In this document: piece after piece, positions 21,737-30,393 of the stretch
Numbering within the stretch: the first letter of the stretch is position 1
Layout of the letters: each line of letters opens with the position of its first letter
NCBI GenBank assembly: GCA_041306005.1
Contig: JBFYKJ010000071.1
Coordinates: forward strand, 1-41,727
Direction: 5' to 3'
Length of the DNA: 41,727 nt
Source: JBFYKJ01 sp041306005
GTDB taxonomy: Archaea > Altiarchaeota > Altiarchaeia > JAFGQM01
Position numbers and translations under genes: made by a program
Notes under the pieces: model-generated
What the model saw: only the letters and a program-made list of their open reading frames with translations
What the model was told of the DNA's origin: nothing
The model's database searches: none

Positions 21737-22966
21737 ATGAAGTTCGCGCACATGGCCGACCTCCATCTTGGGGGCTGGCGGGACCCGGAGCTGGAAAAAC
21801 TGAACGAGGCGGCATTTGAGAAAGCAATTGCCGTGTGCATCGCGGAGCGCGTCGACTTCATCCTGGTAAGCGGCGACTTCTTTGACACGTCCATGCCGCC
21901 GTTTGACACCCTCGACCTCGTGTCAAGGAAGCTTAGCGAGGTAAAGAAGGCCGGGATACCTGTGTATTCCATCGCGGGCTCGCACGATTTCTCCCCTTCC
22001 GGGAAGACGATACTAAAAGTGCTTGAGAACGCCGAGCTGATAACGAATGTCGCCCGCGGGAAGGAAACGGGGGGCGGGAAACTGGGGCTTGATATGGCGA
22101 CTGACCCGAAGACCGGGGCCAGGATCGTCGGCGTGTTCGGGCGGAAAGGCGCCCTTGAGGAGGAGTTCTACCGGAACATCGATCTCGAAGCGCTAGACGC
22201 GTCTTGCAGGGGGCCCGGCTACAAAATATTCCTATTCCATTCCGCTATCAAGGAGCATCTACCCGCATACCTAAAGGAGGCCCAGGCGATGCCCATATCC
22301 CTTCTGCCGCCCGGTTTTGACTACTACGCCGGCGGGCACATACACCACCGGAGCGAGCACGAATACGGGCATGGCAAAGTAGTGATGCCCGGGGCAATCT
22401 TCCCGTGCAATTTCCAGGAGTTAGAACGGCATGGAGCGGGCGGGTTTTATATCGTGGACGTAGACTCGTCGGGCAGGAGCGCGCCAAGGTTCATCGAACT
22501 AAAGGAAGCTGAGGTTAGGGTCATCAAGGCCGATGCGGACAACAAGTCCGCTAAGGACGTGGAGGCGACGCTCGAGGAGGCTGTATCCAAGCTGGACGGC
22601 GAGGACTACATCCTATTGATGCGCGTTTTCGGGACTCTCAAGGAGGGCAAGCCGACGGACATAGACTTCAGGAGGCTTTCGGAGCAGGCTTACGAGCAGG
22701 GCGCTTTGGTTGTCAGGCGAAGCACCGGGGGGCTCAGCTCTGTGGAGTATGCGGAAGTGAAAGTATCGACGGATACCGTTGAGGATTTGGAAGAGAGGAT
22801 AATCAAGGAGCACTTGGGGCAGTCGGGCATGGACGTCGCGAAGGAGAAAGAGCTTGTCGGCAGGCTGCTTCGCGCACTGGACACCGAAAAGACGGAGGGC
22901 GAGACGAACGCGGCCTTCGAGGGGCGGGTCGTAGCCGAAGGGGAAGATGCATTGTCCAAAAAATGA
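21737..22966 (+). CDS. mre11: Mre11 double-strand-break nuclease
   Basis: 409 residues from ATG 21737 (MKFAHMADLHLGGW); an upstream TTG is in frame but adds nothing conserved. Calcineurin-type phosphoesterase motifs in order: ADLHLGG (D8, H10), VSGDFFD, IAGSHDFS (Asn of the usual GNHD motif replaced by Ser), FLFHSAI and GGHIHHR. The Rad50-binding C-terminal helices include TVEDLEERIIKEHL. Together with Rad50 it opens and trims broken ends. It follows the two tiny basic ORFs. Rad50 is not next but about 7.4 kb downstream, unlike the common mre11-rad50 arrangement. Confidence 0.94.
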   Translation: MKFAHMADLHLGGWRDPELEKLNEAAFEKAIAVCIAERVDFILVSGDFFDTSMPPFDTLDLVSRKLSEVKKAGIPVYSIAGSHDFSPSGKTILKVLENAELITNVARGKETGGGKLGLDMATDPKTGARIVGVFGRKGALEEEFYRNIDLEALDASCRGPGYKIFLFHSAIKEHLPAYLKEAQAMPISLLPPGFDYYAGGHIHHRSEHEYGHGKVVMPGAIFPCNFQELERHGAGGFYIVDVDSSGRSAPRFIELKEAEVRVIKADADNKSAKDVEATLEEAVSKLDGEDYILLMRVFGTLKEGKPTDIDFRRLSEQAYEQGALVVRRSTGGLSSVEYAEVKVSTDTVEDLEERIIKEHLGQSGMDVAKEKELVGRLLRALDTEKTEGETNAAFEGRVVAEGEDALSKK

Positions 22967-23070
22967 GTATTGTTTTGTGTTTGGCCCCGCCATAATGTGC
23001 CCAAGACCGCTAATTTAAGTATTCCCACAGATTAATTTAGCACCCAAATCAGCGTTTTTGGACCGATAAG

Positions 23071-24909
23071 ATGGGCAAGTCTTCACGCGGCAAGAAAGAG
23101 AGGGGTGGCAAAGCGGCCGCAGCATCCGCATCCTCCAACCCTGCCGCATCGGCAAGGCCTCGGGAATTGACATTAGAAGAGCTTGAGCGCTTATATGCCG
23201 GGTCGCCGCTTCCGCCCGGCGTTCAGGCTGCGCCCGACGCCCTTGCAAGCTTCCTGAGCAAGCCGGTTGTGACAAAGCCCATCTCCCGGCCCCTCCTTTC
23301 GTTCCACCCTATCAAGTCCGGCGAGACGCACCTGCCGACCGACACGCAAGTCGTGATTCTTGGGGGCCCGGGGATGGGTGAGAAGCCCGCAAGCGATAGG
23401 CCCGCCATCTACATGCCACGCACGCGCGTAAGTATAGAGGGCGAATCCACCGCGGTGCTGGCCGAGCCAGCAAAAGCGGTGCACCTTTACGAAAGGCCGA
23501 TAAGGATAGCGCCGACGACAAAAGTCGTGCCCTACCAGAGCGTCGCGCACATCGAGAGGGGCGTTTTGCAAACACCTGTCAGGACGCGGCTGCCAAACGG
23601 CGAGCAGGCGAGCATACCCGCAGGCTCGCGGGCATCGTGGGACGGTGCGCACATAGTCTTCCCCGAAGGAGCGAAGGCCGTGACCCCGGGCGAGAGGGTC
23701 GTGCCTTTCGGAAAGGGCGCCAAGGTCAAGCCGTTTGAACTCGTCGCCGTCGACCGCAAGCTTGCGATCCCTCAGGGCACGGAAGCCGACGTGAACGGCA
23801 AGAGGGTGCTCCTCGGCGCGACCGAAGCGAAGTGGGACGGCGAGGTGCACCTCCCGCAGACCACCGACGCTGTCCTGACCGGCAGCAAGGAGATGACAAT
23901 TCCCAAAGGCACGAGGGTCAAGCTTGCGGACGGCCGGTTTGTCGAGCTTGGCGAGCTTGACTTCTACCAGTACGACGGCACAAAGGCCAATGTCAGGGGC
24001 GTGCGCGGCGTAAGGTCGTCTGACGGGTATACGCATCTGTCCCATGCGGCAAAGGCGCAAAACGGCAAGGTGGTGATACCCGAGGACACTGCAATTTCCC
24101 CACATGGCGGCAACAACAGATACACGTCATTCGGCGGCGTGAAGCTTGTCTACGGCGTCACCGAGGAGCCTCCCGAAAGCCGGCAGTATCCTGAGGTCAG
24201 CCACGAGGAGGCCTACAGGCTCAGGGGATGGGCGACAGACAAGTACCGCGAGCTGGAGAAGCTCCGGCAGGCGAATGGCGCGGAGTTCTACATAAAAACG
24301 CTTGCCCTGGACAACGTCCTGTCGGGAACAATCCGCGAGGGAAGGGAGATAATGGGCCCGGCGGAGGTTTACGGCATACGGCGGATACTTACGAGCGACA
24401 AGTTCATAGACAAGGATGGAAATGTCTTTGACGGCGCCCAGATGCCGGGGTATGCTTACCTGTCCCGGCTGTCCTCTGCCGAGGGGAATCTGCGAAACGA
24501 GATGGAGGAGCGCATAAGGAGCATCCGCAAGTCCGGCGCCTCTGCCGAATCCGAGCTGCCGTCGGGCATCTCCGAGGCAGCGGCAAAAAAAGCCCGCAAG
24601 AAGCTGTATTCCCTGGTCAGGGAAAAGATAGGCGACATGGAAGGCAAGTACCAATCGGAGTCGCTCACGCCCGAGGAATGCCTGCACGCCGCGGCATGGG
24701 ATCGGCTATACTCCAGGGTATACGGCTCGCACGCGATGACTCCCGAGGAGTGGCGCACGGTGCACAAGGTCGCCCAGATGGACCGGGGCAGGACCTTCGA
24801 GGAGCTGCACAAAGAGGTTCTCACGGAAGTGAAGAGCGTCCGCCCGCAGTTTGCCGAGCATCTTAAGGGATTCGTGCGCTCGCGGCCAAAGGCTCCGAAA
24901 AGAGTTTAA
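23071..24909 (+). CDS. Large cytosolic protein with about 15-residue beta repeats (612 aa)
   Basis: 612 residues, no family recognised. A basic Ser/Ala-rich start is followed (about residues 85-365) by at least ten short units with the pattern hydrophobic-x-hydrophobic-P-x-x-T/A-x-A/V, often ending D/N-G. Examples are HIVFPEGAKAV, KLAIPQGTEAD, EVHLPQTTDAV, EMTIPKGTRVK and VVIPEDTAI. Spacing is about 14-16 residues, like a beta-solenoid. Residues 370-612 are helical and charged (SHEEAYRLRGWATDKYRELE, MTPEEWRTVHKVAQMDRGRT). No signal peptide, membrane helix or catalytic motif. It lies 104 bp after mre11 and 42 bp before a related 938-aa gene. Confidence 0.85.
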   Translation: MGKSSRGKKERGGKAAAASASSNPAASARPRELTLEELERLYAGSPLPPGVQAAPDALASFLSKPVVTKPISRPLLSFHPIKSGETHLPTDTQVVILGGPGMGEKPASDRPAIYMPRTRVSIEGESTAVLAEPAKAVHLYERPIRIAPTTKVVPYQSVAHIERGVLQTPVRTRLPNGEQASIPAGSRASWDGAHIVFPEGAKAVTPGERVVPFGKGAKVKPFELVAVDRKLAIPQGTEADVNGKRVLLGATEAKWDGEVHLPQTTDAVLTGSKEMTIPKGTRVKLADGRFVELGELDFYQYDGTKANVRGVRGVRSSDGYTHLSHAAKAQNGKVVIPEDTAISPHGGNNRYTSFGGVKLVYGVTEEPPESRQYPEVSHEEAYRLRGWATDKYRELEKLRQANGAEFYIKTLALDNVLSGTIREGREIMGPAEVYGIRRILTSDKFIDKDGNVFDGAQMPGYAYLSRLSSAEGNLRNEMEERIRSIRKSGASAESELPSGISEAAAKKARKKLYSLVREKIGDMEGKYQSESLTPEECLHAAAWDRLYSRVYGSHAMTPEEWRTVHKVAQMDRGRTFEELHKEVLTEVKSVRPQFAEHLKGFVRSRPKAPKRV

Positions 24910-24935
24910 TGCGGCGTGCGAGGCAAGTTAATGCG
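24906..24935 (+). repeat. Short period-22 repeat at the 612-aa gene stop
   Basis: ttaatgcg at 24906-24913 (containing the TAA stop bases) recurs at 24928-24935. A weak example of the gene-end duplications seen at 4556-9254. Confidence 0.35.
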
Positions 24936-24951
24936 TTAAAGCTTTACTAAC

Positions 24952-27768
24952 ATGGGTTCAAAGAACCGACAGGTGAAAAAGGGCTCGGGCCGCGGGCAGC
25001 GCGAAGCCGGACACCAAATCAGCGGTACCCCGATACGCCTGCCGATGGGCACCGAAGTGGTCTTCAGGCACCAGAACCTCGAGCGCAGGATGCGTCTCCT
25101 AGGCCACGCCGATGGGATTGCCCCTGACAGCAAGACAGTGCACCTGGCCGAGCCGGCCGAGGCGCTTCATACCGAAAGCAGCATCCCGGAAATAGTCCGG
25201 ATACCGAAGAACTCAAAACTAGCGCTGGTTGGGAGCGTTAGCGAGCTTCCGGAATCCATACTAATGCACAATGGCGTGAGGATGCGCTTCCCACGGATGC
25301 CTGGCGTGCGCCAGGATGGGGTGTTCATCTCGGCTGGGCACGCTTCGGAGGGCAGAGAAAACGCAGGCCCGGTCACTGCGATAAATATAAATACCGGTAA
25401 AGAAGTGGTGTTCTCGAAAGGCATACAAAGGCCAATGAAAGAGATAGCTGTCGAACACCTCCAGGCGCCGGAGATACCGTGGCCAAAGGACCTCACGGGG
25501 GAGGAAAGGGCCATAATAGGGAAGCGGCTAAGGGAGATCAGCGAGGCCGACCGGGCGAGAAGCGATGCCTACGAGTTTCCCGGTAACGATTATGCCCTGA
25601 TGGTGGAGAGCCATCACAGGATGCTTCGCTCCCTTGGTGAGAAGAGCTATGCCACTGACGATAAGATAGCGGAAAACCGCCGCGCAGTCATTGCCCCTGC
25701 GGAGAAAGTGGAGATGGAAGCAAAGGAGTATGCTGCTAAGCATAAGATCTCCATGGACAAGGCCCGAAGGTTTGTCGGGGGCCTGATGACGCCCGAGGAC
25801 GCCAATGAGCAATCAGCGCTTCGCGAGCGGCAAGACAAACTGCGTGTTATAGACGAGATACGCACGCTAAGGCAGCACACCCAGCAGATAAAAGAAGCGC
25901 TGTCCGACCTGACGCCGAAGCAGCGCGAGGATGTGATATCCGCAATAGACAACGAAGCCAGACGACTGGTGGAGCAGTATAAAGACAAGGCTCCTGAAAC
26001 TGGAAGGGCCATGTTGCTTGCCCTTCATGAAACCGCATCTGCATTAGGGCACAAGCCTATAGAGCCTGATGACGAGATATTCATGAGGGCAAACCTCATG
26101 AAGGCGGGGAGGTCATTCGAGTCGGTGCGGGAACTCATCAACCGGACTAAGGGCACGTGGGCGGCGCCGTGGTTAAGAGTGGTCTCGGAAAAAGCCAAGG
26201 AGCTTGACGAAAAGCCGTTCAAGGGCCATGACTGGCCAAAGCTTGACGACCACCAAAAGACCCTGCTCCTGCCGCACCTGACCGATATCTCGGTAAAGAC
26301 CCTCATGGCGCGCGCCAATAAGGGGCCCGGGCGCGCCACACAAGAGGATTTCCTCCTTAATTCCCTTATAGCCTCCAAGATGGCGCAGGAGCTTGGCATT
26401 CCCGAGAGCCATGTGCCGATAACCGCGTCTTACAGGGGCCGCTACTTAAGGGATATCCAGACTCTGCGTGGGAATACGCCCGTGCCGTTCCTTGAGGGGG
26501 ATGCGAAGTTCAGGAGGCGGTATGAGGAACTTGCAAAGCAGCTGCGGCCAGTTGCGGACAAGATAGCTTCAGGCCATGAGGACCTGCCGACCGGGATGCC
26601 GAAATTGTCAGAGCACCAGTTCGACCTGCTTGGAAAGGAGCTGGCTAAATTCGTGGAGGGCACGCGGGGCGAGATAACGGAGACTGTAGACTACATGGAA
26701 AAGACGCCCGAACCCTCGTTAACGCCCAGGTTTATGGAAGCCGTGGGCAAGGTAGTCGCCCATAACAACCGGATGCTCGCGCTAGAGAAGCTTTACCGCG
26801 CAGCTGGAAAGCAGGTCATTGCAAGCGACGGCAAGCCTATGGACGCGCATGTGTTCAGCGGGCCGAATAGCCTGATGTCAATGACCGGCTTTAACCAGAT
26901 GTCGGGCAGAAGGACCCGGGAACAGGTGGAGCGCGAGGTGCAGGCCGAAGTGGAAAAGATGAAATCGGGCTGGTTTGGCGAGGCCCTGGAAAAAGCCAGT
27001 GCGGCGCCGGAAGAGGCCCCGCGCAGGATACTGGCGCTTCCCCACCTGCCGTCAATACCGCGCATCTTGACTAGACGGCAGGCGGATGCGAATGCCCGGC
27101 TCGAGGCGGCCGCCGCAGGGTCAAGGGGCAAAGAGGCCATACTATTGCCGGGCGAGGTGTTCAAGCCGCTGCCGCAACCGGAGCTTCTTTCGTCGCCAGA
27201 GGCCCCGGCCAAAGAAGTGATTCGGCCCGCTGCAAAGGCGCCCGAAAGGCAGCTTGCCCCGGGCGAAATACCCGAGTGGGCAAGGCCGAAGGAAGCCGCT
27301 GCCCAGCTTCCGGTGTATGTGTCGGCGGACGAGATGGGGCTACGGTTCTTGGAGGCGGGTTTGCCTGACAAAGTGTCAAACTACCTTTTGGAGAACGAGC
27401 GGGCGATGCGTATCCTTAACCGCGTACTTGAGAACTACGGCCACAGCCCGCAGGCGCTTTCCCACATATCACCGGAGAAGCTCAATGCGCTCGTCGGCAT
27501 GAACGTAGTCGATATGCCAAAGTTTGTCAAGGCGAACCTTGGCGGCGCCCCGCCCGCAAGGCCGAAGAAGATAACCTCTTACATGCCGCAGGCGCCTGTT
27601 GCTGGGCCGGCGAGCGCCCCTGCAAAACCAGTTGTGATAAATGAGCCGGTTACGGAGGCCGAACCCGAGACCGCCGCCGGGGGCAAGAGAAATAAGCGAA
27701 AGGGCCGCGGGGATAGTCTTCAGCTGAGCAGAAAAGAGCGGATTAGGGAAGCCCGGGGACTGCGCTGA
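24952..27768 (+). CDS. Large cytosolic protein, relative of the 612-aa neighbour (938 aa)
   Basis: 938 residues, no family recognised. Like its neighbour it has a basic start (MGSKNRQVKKGSGRGQ) and then beta-repeat units (TPIRLPMGTEVVF, KTVHLAEPAEALH, IVRIPKNSKLALV; compare AVLAEPAKAVH and IRIAPTTKVV in the neighbour). These end near residue 165. Residues 170-735 are long charged helices (DEIRTLRQHTQQIKEALSDL and similar), partly coiled coil. A Pro/Ala linker (about 735-785), a small helical unit with MGLRFLEAGLPDKVSNYLLE, and a basic tail KRNKRKGRGDS follow. No membrane or export signal. Probably forms a two-gene unit with the 612-aa gene. Confidence 0.85.
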   Translation: MGSKNRQVKKGSGRGQREAGHQISGTPIRLPMGTEVVFRHQNLERRMRLLGHADGIAPDSKTVHLAEPAEALHTESSIPEIVRIPKNSKLALVGSVSELPESILMHNGVRMRFPRMPGVRQDGVFISAGHASEGRENAGPVTAININTGKEVVFSKGIQRPMKEIAVEHLQAPEIPWPKDLTGEERAIIGKRLREISEADRARSDAYEFPGNDYALMVESHHRMLRSLGEKSYATDDKIAENRRAVIAPAEKVEMEAKEYAAKHKISMDKARRFVGGLMTPEDANEQSALRERQDKLRVIDEIRTLRQHTQQIKEALSDLTPKQREDVISAIDNEARRLVEQYKDKAPETGRAMLLALHETASALGHKPIEPDDEIFMRANLMKAGRSFESVRELINRTKGTWAAPWLRVVSEKAKELDEKPFKGHDWPKLDDHQKTLLLPHLTDISVKTLMARANKGPGRATQEDFLLNSLIASKMAQELGIPESHVPITASYRGRYLRDIQTLRGNTPVPFLEGDAKFRRRYEELAKQLRPVADKIASGHEDLPTGMPKLSEHQFDLLGKELAKFVEGTRGEITETVDYMEKTPEPSLTPRFMEAVGKVVAHNNRMLALEKLYRAAGKQVIASDGKPMDAHVFSGPNSLMSMTGFNQMSGRRTREQVEREVQAEVEKMKSGWFGEALEKASAAPEEAPRRILALPHLPSIPRILTRRQADANARLEAAAAGSRGKEAILLPGEVFKPLPQPELLSSPEAPAKEVIRPAAKAPERQLAPGEIPEWARPKEAAAQLPVYVSADEMGLRFLEAGLPDKVSNYLLENERAMRILNRVLENYGHSPQALSHISPEKLNALVGMNVVDMPKFVKANLGGAPPARPKKITSYMPQAPVAGPASAPAKPVVINEPVTEAEPETAAGGKRNKRKGRGDSLQLSRKERIREARGLR

Positions 27769-27847
27769 GCACTTGCGCGATTTATTTGATTTCTCTTATC
27801 CCGCATATTTAAATTCTCTTACCCCTAAACTTACGGGGTTAAATGCG

Positions 27848-29089
27848 ATGAAGACTATTCTTTCTCTGCTATTTCTAATAGTGTTATTAACGTCGACAGC
27901 GGCGGCATGGGGCAACGGATATTCGGTCTATGGCAGCGACATATACGCGGACGAGTTTAGCAAGTGGGAGCGCGTGGACATGTACGGGACGCACGACTAC
28001 CTTGCCCAGCGGGCATTGGACATGCTCAAGCAGGAGGCGCCCGAGGAAGCCGCGTGGATACTCAACTCGACTTACTTTTATGGCACTGAGCTCCCCGACA
28101 GCGACGGCCACAAGGAGAGCCTGAACGACCGTGTGGGCCAGGTGCTGGGCTTCGACTCGGATGGCAGGCTGACGGACAGTAGGCTCGCGGACCTATCGGT
28201 GCTGCACTACGACGTCATGGTCAGCAGCATACAGAAGGGCGCCAAGGGCATAGCCTCCAAGTGGGCTGGCGTCGCGGCGTCCTACATCTCGGACGCCTGG
28301 CTGTTCTCCAGGGTGATACCGTATTCCAGGCACGGCGACGGGTTTGAAAGATACGTCCTAAGATATACGACTGCGGCATACCCGTCAAAGACATTTGACA
28401 ACCTATACGGGGATTACATCGAGTTCGACGGGAAGCTTGAGAAGATATACGTATATGACGCCGTAGTCCGGCTGGGGAGGGATACCTACATGGGCCGCCA
28501 TGGCGACTGCTCGGCAAGTTGGATGGAGCAGAACTACGATCTAGACAACATGTCCGAGTTCACCGAGTGCGCCGGCAAGAACTTCAACAACATAGTCAAC
28601 GCCATTGTCGATGTCCTGCACACAGCTTATTATGAGGCTGAGGTGGGCGGCACATACGACAAAGCCGCATACGACTGGGAGCACATGACCGGGGAGACAA
28701 AAAAGATCTCGGAGCAGACAGTTAAGCCTCCGGCACAACCCCCTGCAGAGCCCGCTTTGCCGGCAACGGCAGAGCCGACAACACAATCAAACAAATCATC
28801 GGCACAGCCGCCGGCACAGCCGCCTTCGGTGCAGCCTTTGGGCAACCAAACCGGGGCAAAGGCCCCGGCAAAGCCGCCCATACAGCCACCCGCAAAGGGT
28901 GACAACAGCTGGGTGTATGCGCTGGCGGCGGTGCTTGCTGTAGCGGCGCTCTTGGGCTACAAATACAAGAAGTCCAGGGGCGAATTGCCCCCGAAAAAGA
29001 GGAAAGCGCTGGTCAAGAACCTGGAGAAGAAGGTCGCCGAGGCGGAAATGGTCTACATAGGCCCGGCAAGGAAGAAGCGCAAGAGATAG
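27848..29089 (+). CDS. Exported, membrane-anchored zinc-dependent phospholipase C-like protein
   Basis: 413 residues from ATG 27848; the open frame upstream lacks a better start and this Met opens a clear signal peptide (MKTILSLLFLIVLLTSTAAA). Cleavage would leave Trp21 as the first residue, as in zinc-dependent phospholipase C and P1-type nucleases, where the mature N-terminal Trp binds zinc. GTHDYLAQRALDML (His49, Asp50), YGTELPDSDGHK and VLHYDVM follow in family order. Residues about 295-355 are a Pro/Gln/Ala-rich stalk, then a membrane helix (VYALAAVLAVAALLGYKY) and a Lys/Arg-rich cytoplasmic tail. Likely works outside the cell on lipids or nucleic acids. The zinc family call is moderate. 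Confidence 0.75.
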   Translation: MKTILSLLFLIVLLTSTAAAWGNGYSVYGSDIYADEFSKWERVDMYGTHDYLAQRALDMLKQEAPEEAAWILNSTYFYGTELPDSDGHKESLNDRVGQVLGFDSDGRLTDSRLADLSVLHYDVMVSSIQKGAKGIASKWAGVAASYISDAWLFSRVIPYSRHGDGFERYVLRYTTAAYPSKTFDNLYGDYIEFDGKLEKIYVYDAVVRLGRDTYMGRHGDCSASWMEQNYDLDNMSEFTECAGKNFNNIVNAIVDVLHTAYYEAEVGGTYDKAAYDWEHMTGETKKISEQTVKPPAQPPAEPALPATAEPTTQSNKSSAQPPAQPPSVQPLGNQTGAKAPAKPPIQPPAKGDNSWVYALAAVLAVAALLGYKYKKSRGELPPKKRKALVKNLEKKVAEAEMVYIGPARKKRKR

Positions 29090-29111
29090 CCCGCATTTGC
29101 AAGAGGCCGGT

Positions 29112-29858
29112 ATGGAAAAGAACAAGCTGATAATCGCATGCATCCTTCTCGCCGGGATAGTTGCAGGGCTGCTTGTGATGCAGCTCTTCGCCCCGCAGCC
29201 CGGTGCAGCGGGGACCGGCACTTCAGGCAATTCGGGCTCAACCGCATCCGGCTCTACGGCATCGGGCTCAACTGGGGCTTCCGGAACCGGCACGGCAGGC
29301 TCTAACGGAACTGCCGGGCAGAATGCATCGGGCACGGCAAATCCCGGCCCGTCTATAGGCCCTGTGAAGCCTGCGCCGCAGCCAGCCGCATTCGGCACCA
29401 AGGTCGGCGAGGAAGCGAATTCGAAGTGGGGCCGGAAAGGGATAATCTACCCGGCGACGGCCGAGGTTGCCGACGAGGGCTGGTTCAGGAACAGCTTCAA
29501 CCTGCCGGGGGACATAAGGATAGACAACATATGCGCCATATTCATGCAGGGCAACGCCACACGCCAGCTGTCCGACGGCACTACGTTCATAGAGCGGCCT
29601 GCGGTTAACCTAAGCGGTAGTCAGGTTTGCGAGATCAAGGTCGCCGGGGGCGCCGTCGCCGGCTGCGGCGGGCTCACACTGCATATGGACCTCGAAGCCA
29701 TGAAGACTGGGTACGTGAAGGCCGAGGACAACTGGAAGGACTTCTTCTCCTGCCAGCCAGGGGTTAACGCCACGCTTTGCTCATCGGAATGCGGCCTGAT
29801 GCTCGAGACGTTAATGTACCAGAAGCGGTCGCCGATGGTGAACGGCTCGAATCCTTAG
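29112..29858 (+). CDS. Membrane-anchored extracellular protein with Ser/Thr/Gly linker
   Basis: 248 residues from ATG 29112, 22 bp after the phospholipase-like gene. An N-terminal membrane anchor (KLIIACILLAGIVAGLLVMQ) is followed by a low-complexity Gly/Ser/Thr/Ala linker (about 33-85, with GSTASGSTASGSTGASG). The extracellular domain has about seven Cys (DNICAIFMQGNAT, QVCEIKVAGGAVAGCGG, FFSCQPGVNATLCSSECG) and several N-x-S/T sequons. No family recognised. Close spacing suggests co-expression with the phospholipase-like protein. Confidence 0.75.
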   Translation: MEKNKLIIACILLAGIVAGLLVMQLFAPQPGAAGTGTSGNSGSTASGSTASGSTGASGTGTAGSNGTAGQNASGTANPGPSIGPVKPAPQPAAFGTKVGEEANSKWGRKGIIYPATAEVADEGWFRNSFNLPGDIRIDNICAIFMQGNATRQLSDGTTFIERPAVNLSGSQVCEIKVAGGAVAGCGGLTLHMDLEAMKTGYVKAEDNWKDFFSCQPGVNATLCSSECGLMLETLMYQKRSPMVNGSNP

Positions 29859-29889
29859 GCAGCCGCATATCCGGGTTATCAAATAGGCC

Positions 29890-30303
29890 CTACCGGCTCG
29901 ACAGCTTTGCTATGACAAAGCCTATCGAGGACCCTATAAACGTTTCGATAATAAAGCTGATGCCAATTGTCATACTCAAGTAGCGGTCTATCGGCAAAAT
30001 TTGCGAGGCGGTCATCGTAAGCCCATAGCCAAGCATGCCAACAAGCATGCCACCTACCTTTATAGGCAATAGGTAATATGCCAAAAGCACGACCAGAAAG
30101 GCTGTCAGAAACCCGAAGAGCAGGCAAAGCCCGGGGTTTGGCTTCTTGGCCGGCGAATCCTTTGCACTGCCGATGCCAATGAACAGGGCGGCGATTAGCG
30201 CTGTGATTATGACGGGGGAGAAACTCCACATTAATCCCATCCCAAGACCGACCATCACACCCACAACAATGCCTATAAGTCCGAATAACAGCTTTTTTGC
30301 CAT
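29890..30303 (-). CDS. Small integral membrane protein, about four helices
   Basis: 137 residues. Hydrophobic segments at about 5-25 (LLFGLIGIVVGVMVGLGMGL), 29-46, 60-82 (LCLLFGFLTAFLVVLLAYYL) and 85-130 with a break, giving four or five membrane helices. No catalytic or transport motif seen. It converges on the preceding secreted-protein gene and is divergent from rad50 across a short region with a run of 11 G. Confidence 0.7.
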   Translation of the reverse strand: MAKKLLFGLIGIVVGVMVGLGMGLMWSFSPVIITALIAALFIGIGSAKDSPAKKPNPGLCLLFGFLTAFLVVLLAYYLLPIKVGGMLVGMLGYGLTMTASQILPIDRYLSMTIGISFIIETFIGSSIGFVIAKLSSR

Positions 30304-30321
30304 TTTATCTAAAACATTAAT

Positions 30322-30332
30322 GGGGGGGGGGG
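30322..30332. repeat. Run of 11 G between divergent genes
   Basis: Eleven consecutive G between the membrane-protein gene start (30303) and the rad50 start (30394). Homopolymers of this length are prone to slippage and assembly error. Confidence 0.85.
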
Positions 30333-30363
30333 TTTAAAAATGCCCCCGCCGGCATGCCTGTTT

Positions 30364-30372
30364 GTTTTATCC
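30364..30372 (+). promoter_or_regulatory. TATA-like box for rad50
   Basis: gttttatcc is centred about 26 bases before ATG 30394, suggesting a separate, leaderless rad50 transcript. Confidence 0.5.
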
Positions 30373-30393
30373 CGCACGCTTCAAACTTATTCG

